Part shown: piece by piece, positions 26,530-34,700 of the stretch | Position numbering within the stretch: the stretch's first letter is position 1 | Layout of the letters: each line of letters starts with the position of its first letter | Assembly: GCF_014844035.1 (NCBI RefSeq) | Contig: NZ_CP062159.1 | Span: 310,001 to 374,000 of the forward strand | Length of the DNA: 64,000 bases | Source of the DNA: Flavobacterium sp. MDT1-60 | GTDB taxonomy: Bacteria; Bacteroidota; Bacteroidia; Flavobacteriales; Flavobacteriaceae | Direction of reading: 5' to 3' | Translations under genes and position numbers: made by a program | The notes under the pieces: model-generated | Told to the model about the DNA's origin: nothing | Databases searched by the model: none | Seen by the model: only the letters and a program-made list of their open reading frames with translations

Positions 26530-26557
26530 GGAAACTAAAACCTAAAAAACAGTTTCC
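26530..26557. promoter_or_regulatory. Putative TetR operator, copy 1
   Basis: GGAAACT-N14-AGTTTCC, 28 bp, 32 nt upstream of the TetR start codon. It is identical in arms and spacing to 27220-27247, and to 27169-27196 with one changed base. Confidence 0.7.
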
Positions 26558-26603
26558 GTTATACTTGTAATAATTTTACATTAATTTATTCATTATGTAA
26601 GAT

Positions 26604-27125
26604 TTATATGCTAAATTCTAAATTTGCAATTAGTTTTATATCTTTTCCCAATGCTAAACCACCGTTGTAGTTAAATGCATTATAATCTAAACCAAAATCC
26701 TTGCGTTTAATATCACCTTTAATTTCAAAAGCAACTTTCTTTTGCCCGTTATAAGAGTTGATACCAATAAATTCTGCATCAAGTTCTACTACTTTAGTAA
26801 CATCTTTTATAGTTAAATCACCTTTGAAAAAATTGATGTTGTCATTAATTTTCTGAAATGAAGTCGATTTAAAACTGATAATCGGATGCTCATTTACATT
26901 GAATAAATCATTCAATTGCATATGAGAATCGACGTGCTGAAAACTGTCATTTTTATTATTAATATCTAATGAAAATTCAACTGAAGCATCTTCAATTTCA
27001 TTGTCTTCAATATTAACATAACCGTCAAATTTATTCGTAGTTCCTCCTAAGTAGGCAATGATCGAATGTCTCATTTTAATCAAAACATCTGATTGACTAG
27101 AATCTAAGGTCCATGTTGTTTTCAT
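26604..27125 (-). CDS. YceI-family protein
   Basis: The 173 aa form the YceI lipocalin-like beta-barrel, whose relatives bind isoprenoids or other lipids: start TWTLDSSQSDVLIKMRHSI, the middle NEHPIISFKSTSF, and the end FGLDYNAFNYNGGLALGKDIKLIANLEFSI. No signal peptide is visible, so it should be cytoplasmic, unlike E. coli YceI. It is a single minus-strand gene upstream of the TetR gene; two palindromes shared with the TetR promoter lie upstream. A polyprenyl synthase gene diverges on the other side, which may be relevant to the ligand. Confidence 0.88.
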   Translation of the reverse strand: MKTTWTLDSSQSDVLIKMRHSIIAYLGGTTNKFDGYVNIEDNEIEDASVEFSLDINNKNDSFQHVDSHMQLNDLFNVNEHPIISFKSTSFQKINDNINFFKGDLTIKDVTKVVELDAEFIGINSYNGQKKVAFEIKGDIKRKDFGLDYNAFNYNGGLALGKDIKLIANLEFSI

Positions 27126-27168
27126 ATTATTTGGTTTTGTTTGGTTTATAAATCTTTAAACCTCTTAA

Positions 27169-27196
27169 GGAAACTTTTACAGTGTTCGGGGTTTCC
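27169..27196. promoter_or_regulatory. Putative TetR operator, copy 2
   Basis: GGAAACT-N14-GGTTTCC: the same 28-bp layout with one base different in the right arm, 44 nt upstream of the yceI-like start. Confidence 0.6.
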
Positions 27197-27219
27197 ATTT
27201 AAAAATGCAAATATAAACA

Positions 27220-27247
27220 GGAAACTCTAAACACCAAACAAGTTTCC
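27220..27247. promoter_or_regulatory. Putative TetR operator, copy 3
   Basis: GGAAACT-N14-AGTTTCC with perfect arms, 51 bp from copy 2. The gap 27126-27392 holds this pair, and further right a TAnnTTTG box (TATCTTTG, 27359-27366) that may serve the polyprenyl synthase gene. Confidence 0.7.
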
Positions 27248-27392
27248 AAGTTTTTTTTAAAATAATTTTAACCGGTTAAAAATGAGTTCAATTCTGTATG
27301 ATTTTAAAGCTTGATTTTGCATTTAAATTTTAGCGAGGAATAATTCATATTTGAGTTGTATCTTTGAGCCTCGATAAACAGATTTTCATTTT

Positions 27393-28367
27393 ATGCACGA
27401 TATTAGTCAGTACCAGGAATTTTTCATTAGCTATTTAGAAAACCAAAGCATAGACAAAGAACCCAAGAATCTTTATGAACCTATTACCTATATTTTAGGG
27501 CTTGGCGGAAAACGAATGCGTCCGGTACTTACCTTAATGACTTCAGAAGTTTTTGATGCCGATTATAAAATAGCACTTCCGGCAGCAATGGCAGTAGAAG
27601 TTTTTCATAATTTTTCTTTAGTTCATGATGATATTATGGATGATGCCCCTTTGCGAAGAGGGCAGGTAACGGTTCATGAAAAATGGAATATCAATACTGG
27701 GATTCTATCCGGTGATGCGATGTTAATTCTGGCTTATCAGTATTTTGAGCAATACGAACCAACTATTTTTAGGGATTTAGCGAAATTATTCAGCAAAACG
27801 GCTCTTGAAGTTTGCGAAGGGCAACAATGGGATGTTGATTTTGAAGAAAGAAGCAATGTAACCATTCCGGAATACCTGAAAATGATAGAATACAAAACAG
27901 CTGTTTTAGTTGCCGCAGCCATGAAAATGGGTGCGATCGTAGCGAAAACTTCTGAAAAAGAAGCTGATTTAATTTATGATTTCGGACTTAATTTAGGATT
28001 GGCTTTTCAGTTACAAGATGATTATCTAGATGCTTTTGGAGATCCGGAAACTTTTGGAAAACAAGTTGGAGGAGACATTATCGAAAACAAAAAAACGTAT
28101 TTGTATCTAAAAGCAATTGAGTTTTCATCTGAAGAAAAAGCAGCAGAATTGCAACAATTATTGGGATTGCAATTAGAGGATAATACAGAAAAAATAGAAA
28201 CTGCAAAAGCAATTTTTAACGAATCCGGAGCTTCAAAAGCGACTCAGGAAGCGATAGAAATGTACACTTTTAAAGCTTTTGAAACGTTAGAAAAAATGGA
28301 TATTAACGCTGAAAAGAAAAATATTTTAAGAACTTTCGGCGAGAATTTAATGGGAAGAAAAGTATAA
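27393..28367 (+). CDS. Polyprenyl diphosphate synthase
   Basis: A 324-aa trans-isoprenyl diphosphate synthase, which condenses isopentenyl diphosphate with an allylic diphosphate. Both Asp-rich motifs are present: DDIMD at 79-83 and DDYLD at 209-213, along with GGKRMRP near 39-45. The residue five before the first motif is Phe74; an aromatic there usually limits chain length to the farnesyl or geranylgeranyl range. The exact product remains open (farnesyl/geranylgeranyl versus longer). A TATCTTTG box lies 26 nt upstream of the start. A hairpin follows the gene at 28477-28505. Confidence 0.9.
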   Translation: MHDISQYQEFFISYLENQSIDKEPKNLYEPITYILGLGGKRMRPVLTLMTSEVFDADYKIALPAAMAVEVFHNFSLVHDDIMDDAPLRRGQVTVHEKWNINTGILSGDAMLILAYQYFEQYEPTIFRDLAKLFSKTALEVCEGQQWDVDFEERSNVTIPEYLKMIEYKTAVLVAAAMKMGAIVAKTSEKEADLIYDFGLNLGLAFQLQDDYLDAFGDPETFGKQVGGDIIENKKTYLYLKAIEFSSEEKAAELQQLLGLQLEDNTEKIETAKAIFNESGASKATQEAIEMYTFKAFETLEKMDINAEKKNILRTFGENLMGRKV

Positions 28368-28476
28368 ATTTAGTCTCAGTCTCAGTTTTCAGTAAAATCC
28401 AGAATCAAATACAATTATGATGAATTCGTGGAGATTTGTGTAATTCGTGGCAAAAAAATTCACATTTGTAAACAAC

Positions 28477-28505
28477 AAACCCAACATTTTTAATTTGTCG
28501 GGTTT
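28477..28505 (+). terminator. Hairpin after the polyprenyl synthase gene
   Basis: AAACCCAACA (28477-28486) pairs with TGTCGGGTTT (28496-28505) with one mismatch. It is followed by an AT-rich rather than pure T tract, so it is a probable but not strong terminator. Confidence 0.5.
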
Positions 28506-28520
28506 ATTATTTTGAATAAA

Positions 28521-28703
28521 TTATTCCGTTAGGAATATTTGGTTGGTAAAAAATAGTAACGCATTTGCGCAGTGTCCTGTAGGGACACCTGTTTTGCGGA
28601 ATGAATGTGGGTGAACATAATCAAACGTTCCTACGGAACGTATACCTTTTGAATCCAATCAAAAAAATCTACTACCAACCAGACATTCCTACGGAATGAA
28701 TAA
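28521..28703. repeat. Composite palindromic element
   Basis: The imperfect outer arms (TCCGTTAGGAAT...TTGGTTGGTA near 28525-28548 and CTACCAACCAGACATTCCTACGGA near 28671-28694) pair in inverted orientation. Inside are two compact hairpins: GTGTCC/GGACAC (28572-28588) and ACGTTCC-TAC-GGAACGT (28625-28641). 'Cattcctacggaatg' repeats of this type recur in Bacteroidota genomes, as far as I recall. It fills most of the 358-base gap; there is also a GTGTAATTCGTGGCAAAAA repeat at about 28438-28456. No gene is visible. Confidence 0.7.
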
Positions 28704-28725
28704 CATCTTAAAAAATTGAACATAA

Positions 28726-30591
28726 TTAAAATAAATCATCCGGATCTACTAAATCCGATAGTTTTTGTTTTAAATCCTTTTCTAAAATTGTTAGACCGTA
28801 TTGATAAGAAGCATTCATCCATCCAAAACCTTCTTCGGTTATATAATCAAACTCGGTTCCTACGTTTCCATATTCAGCAAAAATTTTGTGCGAACTGATC
28901 GATAAATCAAACTTTTCAGGAATGGTTCCGTTATAATCAACAGCATTTCTTGTAATCAGCCAAAGCCAGCGATACACCATTTCCTGCGCTTCTTCCGTAA
29001 AATCATAATTTAGCAAACCTTCCCACAAAAGCATCTGATGCGGTGCCCAGCCAAAAGGATAATCCCATTGGCGAATTGGCGAATTGTGATCTAAACCTGC
29101 AATTGATTCTTTGGTACTACCCGAAATTCCGCCTTTCATTTTAAATTTTGGAAGCGTCTTTTTCACCAAAATCTCCGCTTGTTCATACGTACTTATTTTT
29201 GCCCAAAGCGGATAAAATGTTGTCGCAGCTTCAAAGAAATGTTGTTCCTCGGTTACAAAATTATAATCAAAATAGATTCCGTTTTCGGGATTCCAGCACA
29301 TTTTATTGATCTTTTCTTTTCTGGAAGTCGCTTTTGAAATCCAATACTCGCCCGAAAAAGATTTGTCTTCAAAATATTGAAATTCATTTTTAAAGTATTT
29401 CCCGATCAAAAAAGCAATATCAGTTTCGTATTTATAAAGCAAACTATTAATAGCAACCGTATTCAAATTAGCACAAATTCCGACCAATCGATTGGTTGTA
29501 TCATGACCACTTTCGCGCATACTTCGATCGTGAATAAAGTACTTATCGAGTTCAGCGTCCACAACTTCTCTTTCGAGATATTTCTTTTCGAATTCGCGGG
29601 TAGACAAATTATATTTTGGCGCATATTGTTCCAGAATATCATCAAAATGTCCTTCTTCAACTTCAAACGGAAGCCCAATTCCTTCTGCTTTATAACGATT
29701 CAGTCCATTTGCAGTAAGTCGTTTTCCTTCTTCCATCCAAACGGTTTGGTATTCTTTTATGGCGGTTTTTAAATGTCTTTCAATCCAAAAAATATCAGGA
29801 TTCGATTTTTCTAAAACATCAAGTATTAATGAAGTATAAAGTGGTGGCTGTGTTCGGGTTAAATAATAACTTCGATTGGCATTCAGTATCTTTCCGTAAT
29901 GATCAATTTGATATTTAAAGTTTTCGGCAATACCTAAAGCAAGATCAATTTTGCCATCGATTAAAAGTCCTTTGGCAATAAAATAACTGTCCCAACCGTA
30001 CATCTCGTTAAATCTTCCGCCTGGCACCACAAACGGAACTCCTGAAATTTCATTGTTTTTTATTTGAAGTGCCAAAGCTAAAATTCCGGGTTTTTTATTG
30101 AGAGACAATACATATTCTGGTGTAATGCTCTTTGGCATTTGCACCACTTTTAATTTTGGAATAGCAGCTTCTAACTTTCTGAAATAATCAAAAACGATTT
30201 CATCTCCAAAAGGCACATATAAATAGGCAAATTCATTTTCGATTTTATCATCTTCCAGAATCTTCTTTACTCCAATAGCATCAATTGTTCGGGTAAGGCC
30301 ATTCCAATATAAGTCTTTTATTTTTCTGGAAATCCTTTTTACAGGATCTTCGGTAATTTCGTTTAGATTGATTTCAGCAAAATCAGTATTATTTTTTTTA
30401 GCTAGCGCCAATTCCTGTAACAAGTTCGAAAGCTGATACGTTCCCTCAATAACTGCAGAATTCCCGTTTTCATCATTCAATAAAAACCTTTTTGGACCAT
30501 TATCATCAATCGTTATTTTTTTATCGCCATCAGTATCTTCCTGAGCCAATAATTTTTCGATTGTTTGAGTTATATGTAATTTAAATTTCAT
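28726..30591 (-). CDS. Trehalase (GH37) with N-terminal calcium-binding motif
   Basis: The 621-aa enzyme hydrolyses alpha,alpha-trehalose to two glucoses. GH37 signature 1, PGGRFNEMYGWDSY, is at about 190-203; signature 2, QWDYPFGWAP, lies near residue 525. There is no signal peptide, so it should be cytoplasmic. The N-terminus carries an EF-hand-like loop, DTDGDKKITIDD (19-30), followed by NGPK and GTYQLSNLLQEL, a block I know from fungal neutral trehalases (Ca-binding domain), not from E. coli TreA or TreF. Its start overlaps the MFS gene end by 11 nt. With the MFS permease, TonB receptor and LacI regulator it makes a trehalose-type utilisation locus. Confidence 0.88.
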   Translation of the reverse strand: MKFKLHITQTIEKLLAQEDTDGDKKITIDDNGPKRFLLNDENGNSAVIEGTYQLSNLLQELALAKKNNTDFAEINLNEITEDPVKRISRKIKDLYWNGLTRTIDAIGVKKILEDDKIENEFAYLYVPFGDEIVFDYFRKLEAAIPKLKVVQMPKSITPEYVLSLNKKPGILALALQIKNNEISGVPFVVPGGRFNEMYGWDSYFIAKGLLIDGKIDLALGIAENFKYQIDHYGKILNANRSYYLTRTQPPLYTSLILDVLEKSNPDIFWIERHLKTAIKEYQTVWMEEGKRLTANGLNRYKAEGIGLPFEVEEGHFDDILEQYAPKYNLSTREFEKKYLEREVVDAELDKYFIHDRSMRESGHDTTNRLVGICANLNTVAINSLLYKYETDIAFLIGKYFKNEFQYFEDKSFSGEYWISKATSRKEKINKMCWNPENGIYFDYNFVTEEQHFFEAATTFYPLWAKISTYEQAEILVKKTLPKFKMKGGISGSTKESIAGLDHNSPIRQWDYPFGWAPHQMLLWEGLLNYDFTEEAQEMVYRWLWLITRNAVDYNGTIPEKFDLSISSHKIFAEYGNVGTEFDYITEEGFGWMNASYQYGLTILEKDLKQKLSDLVDPDDLF

Positions 30592-31801
30592 CTTTTGCAG
30601 TTATTTTTTTAAGAATAAAAAAGGATATCAGTAAAAAAGTCATCGGAATTAATGTAAAATAAAAGGCATTTTCCGGTCCTTCGTTTTTAAACAGCCAACC
30701 TGTTATTCTGGAACCTAGTGTTCCGCCAAGAGCAGAAAAAATCACAATTAATCCGGTCATTGAACTTTGCAGATTTTTAGGCAAAGCGCTTAATACAATC
30801 GAATTTAATAACGGATAAATAGGTGCAATAAATAATCCGATTAAAGGAAATGCAAAACCAATTAAAGGAATATCCGAAAGTGTATTGATGCTCTTTACTT
30901 CTAATCCCACTGTTTTTGGAAGTACAAAAATGACAATCAACATGGCAGAAAGTATACAGAAACTTAAAACCCAGATCCAATTTACTTTTTTTGTTACAAT
31001 ACCTGCAATCAATCTTCCTATAGCTAATGAAATGGCTAAAATACTCGCCATCATAATACTGATGTTTTCTGGCAGATGAAGCACTTTTGTATTAAATGTA
31101 GGCAACCACGACAAAATTCCCTGTTCGATCATGACAAACAAAAAAACACTAATGACGAAAATAACCGTAAGCAATTTTGCCATTAGTTTGAACATTTGCA
31201 TGAAATCGTCTTTGAGATTTGCTCCGGCCGAAACTTCGGATTCTTCGAATTTTACAAAAAGTAAAAACAGAAATGACAAGAATGATAATCCCGCCAAGAA
31301 CCAGTAGACATTTAACCATGAATCCCGATCGTTTTCGGTATTAAAAGCCGGAAATAAAAAATAAGCCAATGCAATTCCGACCATAAAAAATCCTTCAATA
31401 CTACTCATTAAAGCGTTGTGTTCTTTTTTGGTTTCGGTTACAGTTCCGATTAACGAATAAACCGAAACTTTAATTAAAGCGAATGAAACCCCAACGGTTG
31501 CAAAAAGAATTTTAGCGTTATCAAAAGAGTTTCCAAAATACATAGAAATACAAGCCAAAGTAACCAGACCTAAACCGATAAGCATCGATTTCCTATAGCC
31601 AATTCTTGGTAAAAAAGAAGCTATAAAAAAAGAAACAATGGCAATTGGCATGTCCTTAAAAGCTTCTAAAATACTAGCCTCAACTTCATCGACTCCGTAA
31701 TTTTTTTGTGATTTTAAAATCACAATACCTACGCTGTTTAATAAAATAGCAAAGACAAAATAATTGAGGTAAAGTGAGATCTTAATTCCTATGTTTTTCA
31801 T
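30581..31801 (-). CDS. MFS transporter, probable sugar permease
   Basis: A 406-aa inner-membrane protein with about 12 hydrophobic helices. The start at 31801 (MKNIGIKISLYLNYFVF) is preferred over the frame start at 31876, whose 25 extra residues are hydrophilic and unlike a transporter. The first-half loop IGYRKSM after helix 2 matches the MFS loop 2-3 motif. The 11-nt overlap with the trehalase gene says that it brings the disaccharide, probably trehalose, into the cytoplasm. Direct substrate evidence is lacking. Confidence 0.85.
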   Translation of the reverse strand: MKNIGIKISLYLNYFVFAILLNSVGIVILKSQKNYGVDEVEASILEAFKDMPIAIVSFFIASFLPRIGYRKSMLIGLGLVTLACISMYFGNSFDNAKILFATVGVSFALIKVSVYSLIGTVTETKKEHNALMSSIEGFFMVGIALAYFLFPAFNTENDRDSWLNVYWFLAGLSFLSFLFLLFVKFEESEVSAGANLKDDFMQMFKLMAKLLTVIFVISVFLFVMIEQGILSWLPTFNTKVLHLPENISIMMASILAISLAIGRLIAGIVTKKVNWIWVLSFCILSAMLIVIFVLPKTVGLEVKSINTLSDIPLIGFAFPLIGLFIAPIYPLLNSIVLSALPKNLQSSMTGLIVIFSALGGTLGSRITGWLFKNEGPENAFYFTLIPMTFLLISFFILKKITAKDEI

Positions 31802-31897
31802 TTTTTTATTTGTTTGTCTATGCTTTGTGGTTACGGTGTGAGAGACGCACTGCTGTGCGCCTCTACTATACCGCATACCATTTGATTTTATATAAAT

Positions 31898-34537
31898 TTA
31901 GAAATTAATCGCTACCGAAAATCTAAAGGCGCGTCCTAAAATTGGTCTTGCCATAAACACATCACTTGCTGCAGATGTTGTTTGTCTCGGATCTCCTTCT
32001 GTCAAACCAATTTCATTAAATAAGTTCGAAGCATCAACTGCAAAACGAAGATTATTATACGTGTAATTTAAACCTGCTCCTACCTCTTTATAAGCTGGCA
32101 AAACTTGTCTGTTATCCTGATTCGTGAATTTTTTATCGTAATAAGAAAACTGAACGTAAGCTGTAAAATCTTTTGTAATATCTACTTCTGGTCTTAGGTT
32201 ACAGAAAAACTTAGGGATTCTTCTCGCCGTATTTCCGTTAAAATCAAATGTAGAACCGTCTGGATTTGTTCCGGTAAAATTATCATATTCCGGTTTTTGA
32301 ACGGTAAATGTAAAGTTCAGTTTTACCATTTCATACCTCGCATTGGTTTCTACTTCAAGACCAATATTGTTTACATCGGCAAACTTATTTTCTGAAGATC
32401 CATCAGATAAAATATCGGTAAAAGCCACATTTTTCAAATTCATGTGAAACAAATTGGCGTTCACATTGAAGAATGAATTAGAATACTTATAACCCAATTC
32501 AAATTGATTTACTTCTGTATTTTCTAACTTACTTAAGTCAGCTGCGTTATCATAAAATGACTCTTCAATTGGAGACCTAAAACCGTGGCTGTAACGAACA
32601 TACGAAGCCATGTTGTCATTAAACTTATAATTTCCGGCAGCTGTATACGACCACTCGCTCACATCATATCTCCAATAGGTGTACGGATTTCCTTTTACAG
32701 TTGTCACCGCATCATCGGCTGTATTGTTGTCCAGAATTCCTAAATCTTCTGCAAAAAACCTCGCATTATCCCTGTATCCTGAATATTTGTCTTTATTGTA
32801 TCTTAAACCTGCATTGAAGGTCAGATTATCTGTCGCTTTAATTTCTGCGTCAGCATAAATATCATTCAAAAGTCCTTTTGTTTGGGCATCTCTTTCTAAC
32901 CAGGTAATTCTCTCTACACCATTCCAGGTATGATCAACTCCGGTTGTATTATCTTTTACGTTTAACAATCTTGGATTGTCTGAAACGCCTACTAAATAAG
33001 AATTCCAGTTCCAGTATTGATTCGATTTCCAGTTAGAGTAATAGTAACCAGCGGTCAATTGCACAGGATCTAAATCGAAAGAAAAAGAGAAATTATTCGC
33101 AAAGTTGTTCATTTTTTTCTCGATGTGCCAAAGGTCTGCTCTCATAATTAAAGCATTTGGATCAAGGGTTTGCCCGTTGTCTACATACGAATAAGTTAAA
33201 TTACTGGCGGTTGTATTTTGAACGCTTGTTGCATAAGCGTCTTGTGTCCAGGGACCTCCATTTGGGAAAATCGCATTATAATTCAAATCAATATTAGTTT
33301 GTTTGAATGCATTTTTGAAAGTTACTTTTTCAGATATTTTCTTCTTGAATTCAGCTCCAATAGAGTTGATAACAGGATGAGAACCATCCTCTAAATCAGC
33401 ACTAAATGTTCCGCCACCATATTGAGGTACATTTAAATGGCTGAAATTTACTGAAGTCAACGTTCCATAATTTGGATTGAAACCGTCTATACCTTCAATT
33501 TTTCCGTTATTGCTTTTTAAAGGAATTGGCAAATAGAATGTATTTCGATCATCAAGGTGTTTGAAGTTTACTCTTAAATAATCGTTATCATCAAATTTAT
33601 AAGTAATGTTTCCTTTGACTTGTCCTCCTTTATTAGCTGTAAAACCTGTATTTCTTACACCATTATCGGCTCTGTAAAAACCTCCGACATTAAAGAATAA
33701 TTTATCCTGAATTAACGCACCTGACAAATTAAGATCTGTTCTGAACATTCCATAATCTGAAGTCGTGAATTTGGCTCTCCCCATAAATTCATTCTGACCT
33801 GTTTTCGAAATGAAATTGATAATTCCACCTGGGGCATTGTTGGCAAAAATAGATGCTGAACCTCCGCGGACAGCTTCCATTTTGCTTACTGTTTCGTCTA
33901 ATCTGTAAAAGGTATCAGCGTTTGCAAATTGCAAGGCACCATCTTCAAAAACCGGCAAACCGTCTTCCTGAATTTGTACATATTCATAAGCTCCGGCTGA
34001 CGGAATTCCTCTTGCAAAAAGGTTATTTCCAATTTCTCCTCCAGAGGCTTCCACTACAAATCCGGGAATTGTCTGCAATAAAGCTGCTGTACTGGATGGC
34101 GCTCTGTCTTCGATTGCCTTCGCTCCCATTGTCGTAATGGCAACGCTGGATTCTAGCTTTGATCTTGGACTTGACGATCCCGTAACTACAACTTCCTTCA
34201 AACTTTGCGATTCGCCTTCAAGCAGTAAATCTGCCACTACTGATTCTCCTTCTTTTACTGCAATTTTTTTCTCGAAAGTTTTATAACCCACATTTGTTGC
34301 GATAATGGTATAAGTTCCAGCGCCGATATTGGAGAATGAATATCCTCCGTTTTCATCCGTAATAGTTGCTTTTCCTGTTTCCTTAATAGATACATTGGCT
34401 CCGGGAATCGTTGCTCCGCTATCGTCGAATACTTTTCCTGAAACAGTATTTTGATTTTGGGCAAACAGATTATTTGGTAAAAAAAATAGGCAAAACATCA
34501 AAAGTAATGTGCCTAAATAATGGTGTAGCTTTTTCAT
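31898..34537 (-). CDS. TonB-dependent outer-membrane receptor
   Basis: An 879-aa receptor: signal peptide (1-26, ending FAQ), a carboxypeptidase regulatory-like domain (about 30-110: VSGKVFDDSGATIPGANVSI), a plug domain (about 120-240: KEVVVTGSSS..., GGSASIFANNAPGGIINFISKTG), and a 22-strand type barrel ending in an aromatic residue (FRFSVAINF). No SusD partner is nearby. The position upstream of the MFS permease and trehalase, and next to paired LacI operators, points to a sugar substrate such as trehalose. A small gap of about 96 nt separates it from the MFS gene. Confidence 0.88.
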   Translation of the reverse strand: MKKLHHYLGTLLLMFCLFFLPNNLFAQNQNTVSGKVFDDSGATIPGANVSIKETGKATITDENGGYSFSNIGAGTYTIIATNVGYKTFEKKIAVKEGESVVADLLLEGESQSLKEVVVTGSSSPRSKLESSVAITTMGAKAIEDRAPSSTAALLQTIPGFVVEASGGEIGNNLFARGIPSAGAYEYVQIQEDGLPVFEDGALQFANADTFYRLDETVSKMEAVRGGSASIFANNAPGGIINFISKTGQNEFMGRAKFTTSDYGMFRTDLNLSGALIQDKLFFNVGGFYRADNGVRNTGFTANKGGQVKGNITYKFDDNDYLRVNFKHLDDRNTFYLPIPLKSNNGKIEGIDGFNPNYGTLTSVNFSHLNVPQYGGGTFSADLEDGSHPVINSIGAEFKKKISEKVTFKNAFKQTNIDLNYNAIFPNGGPWTQDAYATSVQNTTASNLTYSYVDNGQTLDPNALIMRADLWHIEKKMNNFANNFSFSFDLDPVQLTAGYYYSNWKSNQYWNWNSYLVGVSDNPRLLNVKDNTTGVDHTWNGVERITWLERDAQTKGLLNDIYADAEIKATDNLTFNAGLRYNKDKYSGYRDNARFFAEDLGILDNNTADDAVTTVKGNPYTYWRYDVSEWSYTAAGNYKFNDNMASYVRYSHGFRSPIEESFYDNAADLSKLENTEVNQFELGYKYSNSFFNVNANLFHMNLKNVAFTDILSDGSSENKFADVNNIGLEVETNARYEMVKLNFTFTVQKPEYDNFTGTNPDGSTFDFNGNTARRIPKFFCNLRPEVDITKDFTAYVQFSYYDKKFTNQDNRQVLPAYKEVGAGLNYTYNNLRFAVDASNLFNEIGLTEGDPRQTTSAASDVFMARPILGRAFRFSVAINF

Positions 34538-34615
34538 TTTTTTGTTCGGTTAGTTAGTAATTATGGTTATCACTGTCAAACTTAATAACTAATTATAAGG
34601 AATATAGGAATTAAA

Positions 34616-34631
34616 AATCGAAAACGTTTTC
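34616..34631. promoter_or_regulatory. LacI-type operator 1
   Basis: TCGAAAACGTTTTCGA is a perfect 16-bp palindrome with the central CG typical of LacI/GalR sites. It lies between the divergent receptor and regulator genes. Confidence 0.85.
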
Positions 34632-34637
34632 GAAAAC

Positions 34638-34652
34638 ACCTAAAACGTTTTC
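34638..34652. promoter_or_regulatory. LacI-type operator 2
   Basis: CTAAAACGTTTTCGG carries the core AAAACGTTTT; its centre lies 21 bp from that of operator 1, so both sites face the same side of the helix and two dimers could bind together. Confidence 0.8.
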
Positions 34653-34700
34653 GGAACTTAAAATTTTATCAATGCAGTTTATTTTTAGTACTTTTATTTC

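Noticed and set aside
31802..31876. Upstream extension of the MFS gene.
   Set aside because: The 25 added residues are hydrophilic and unlike a transporter N-terminus; the first helix starts right after ATG at 31801.
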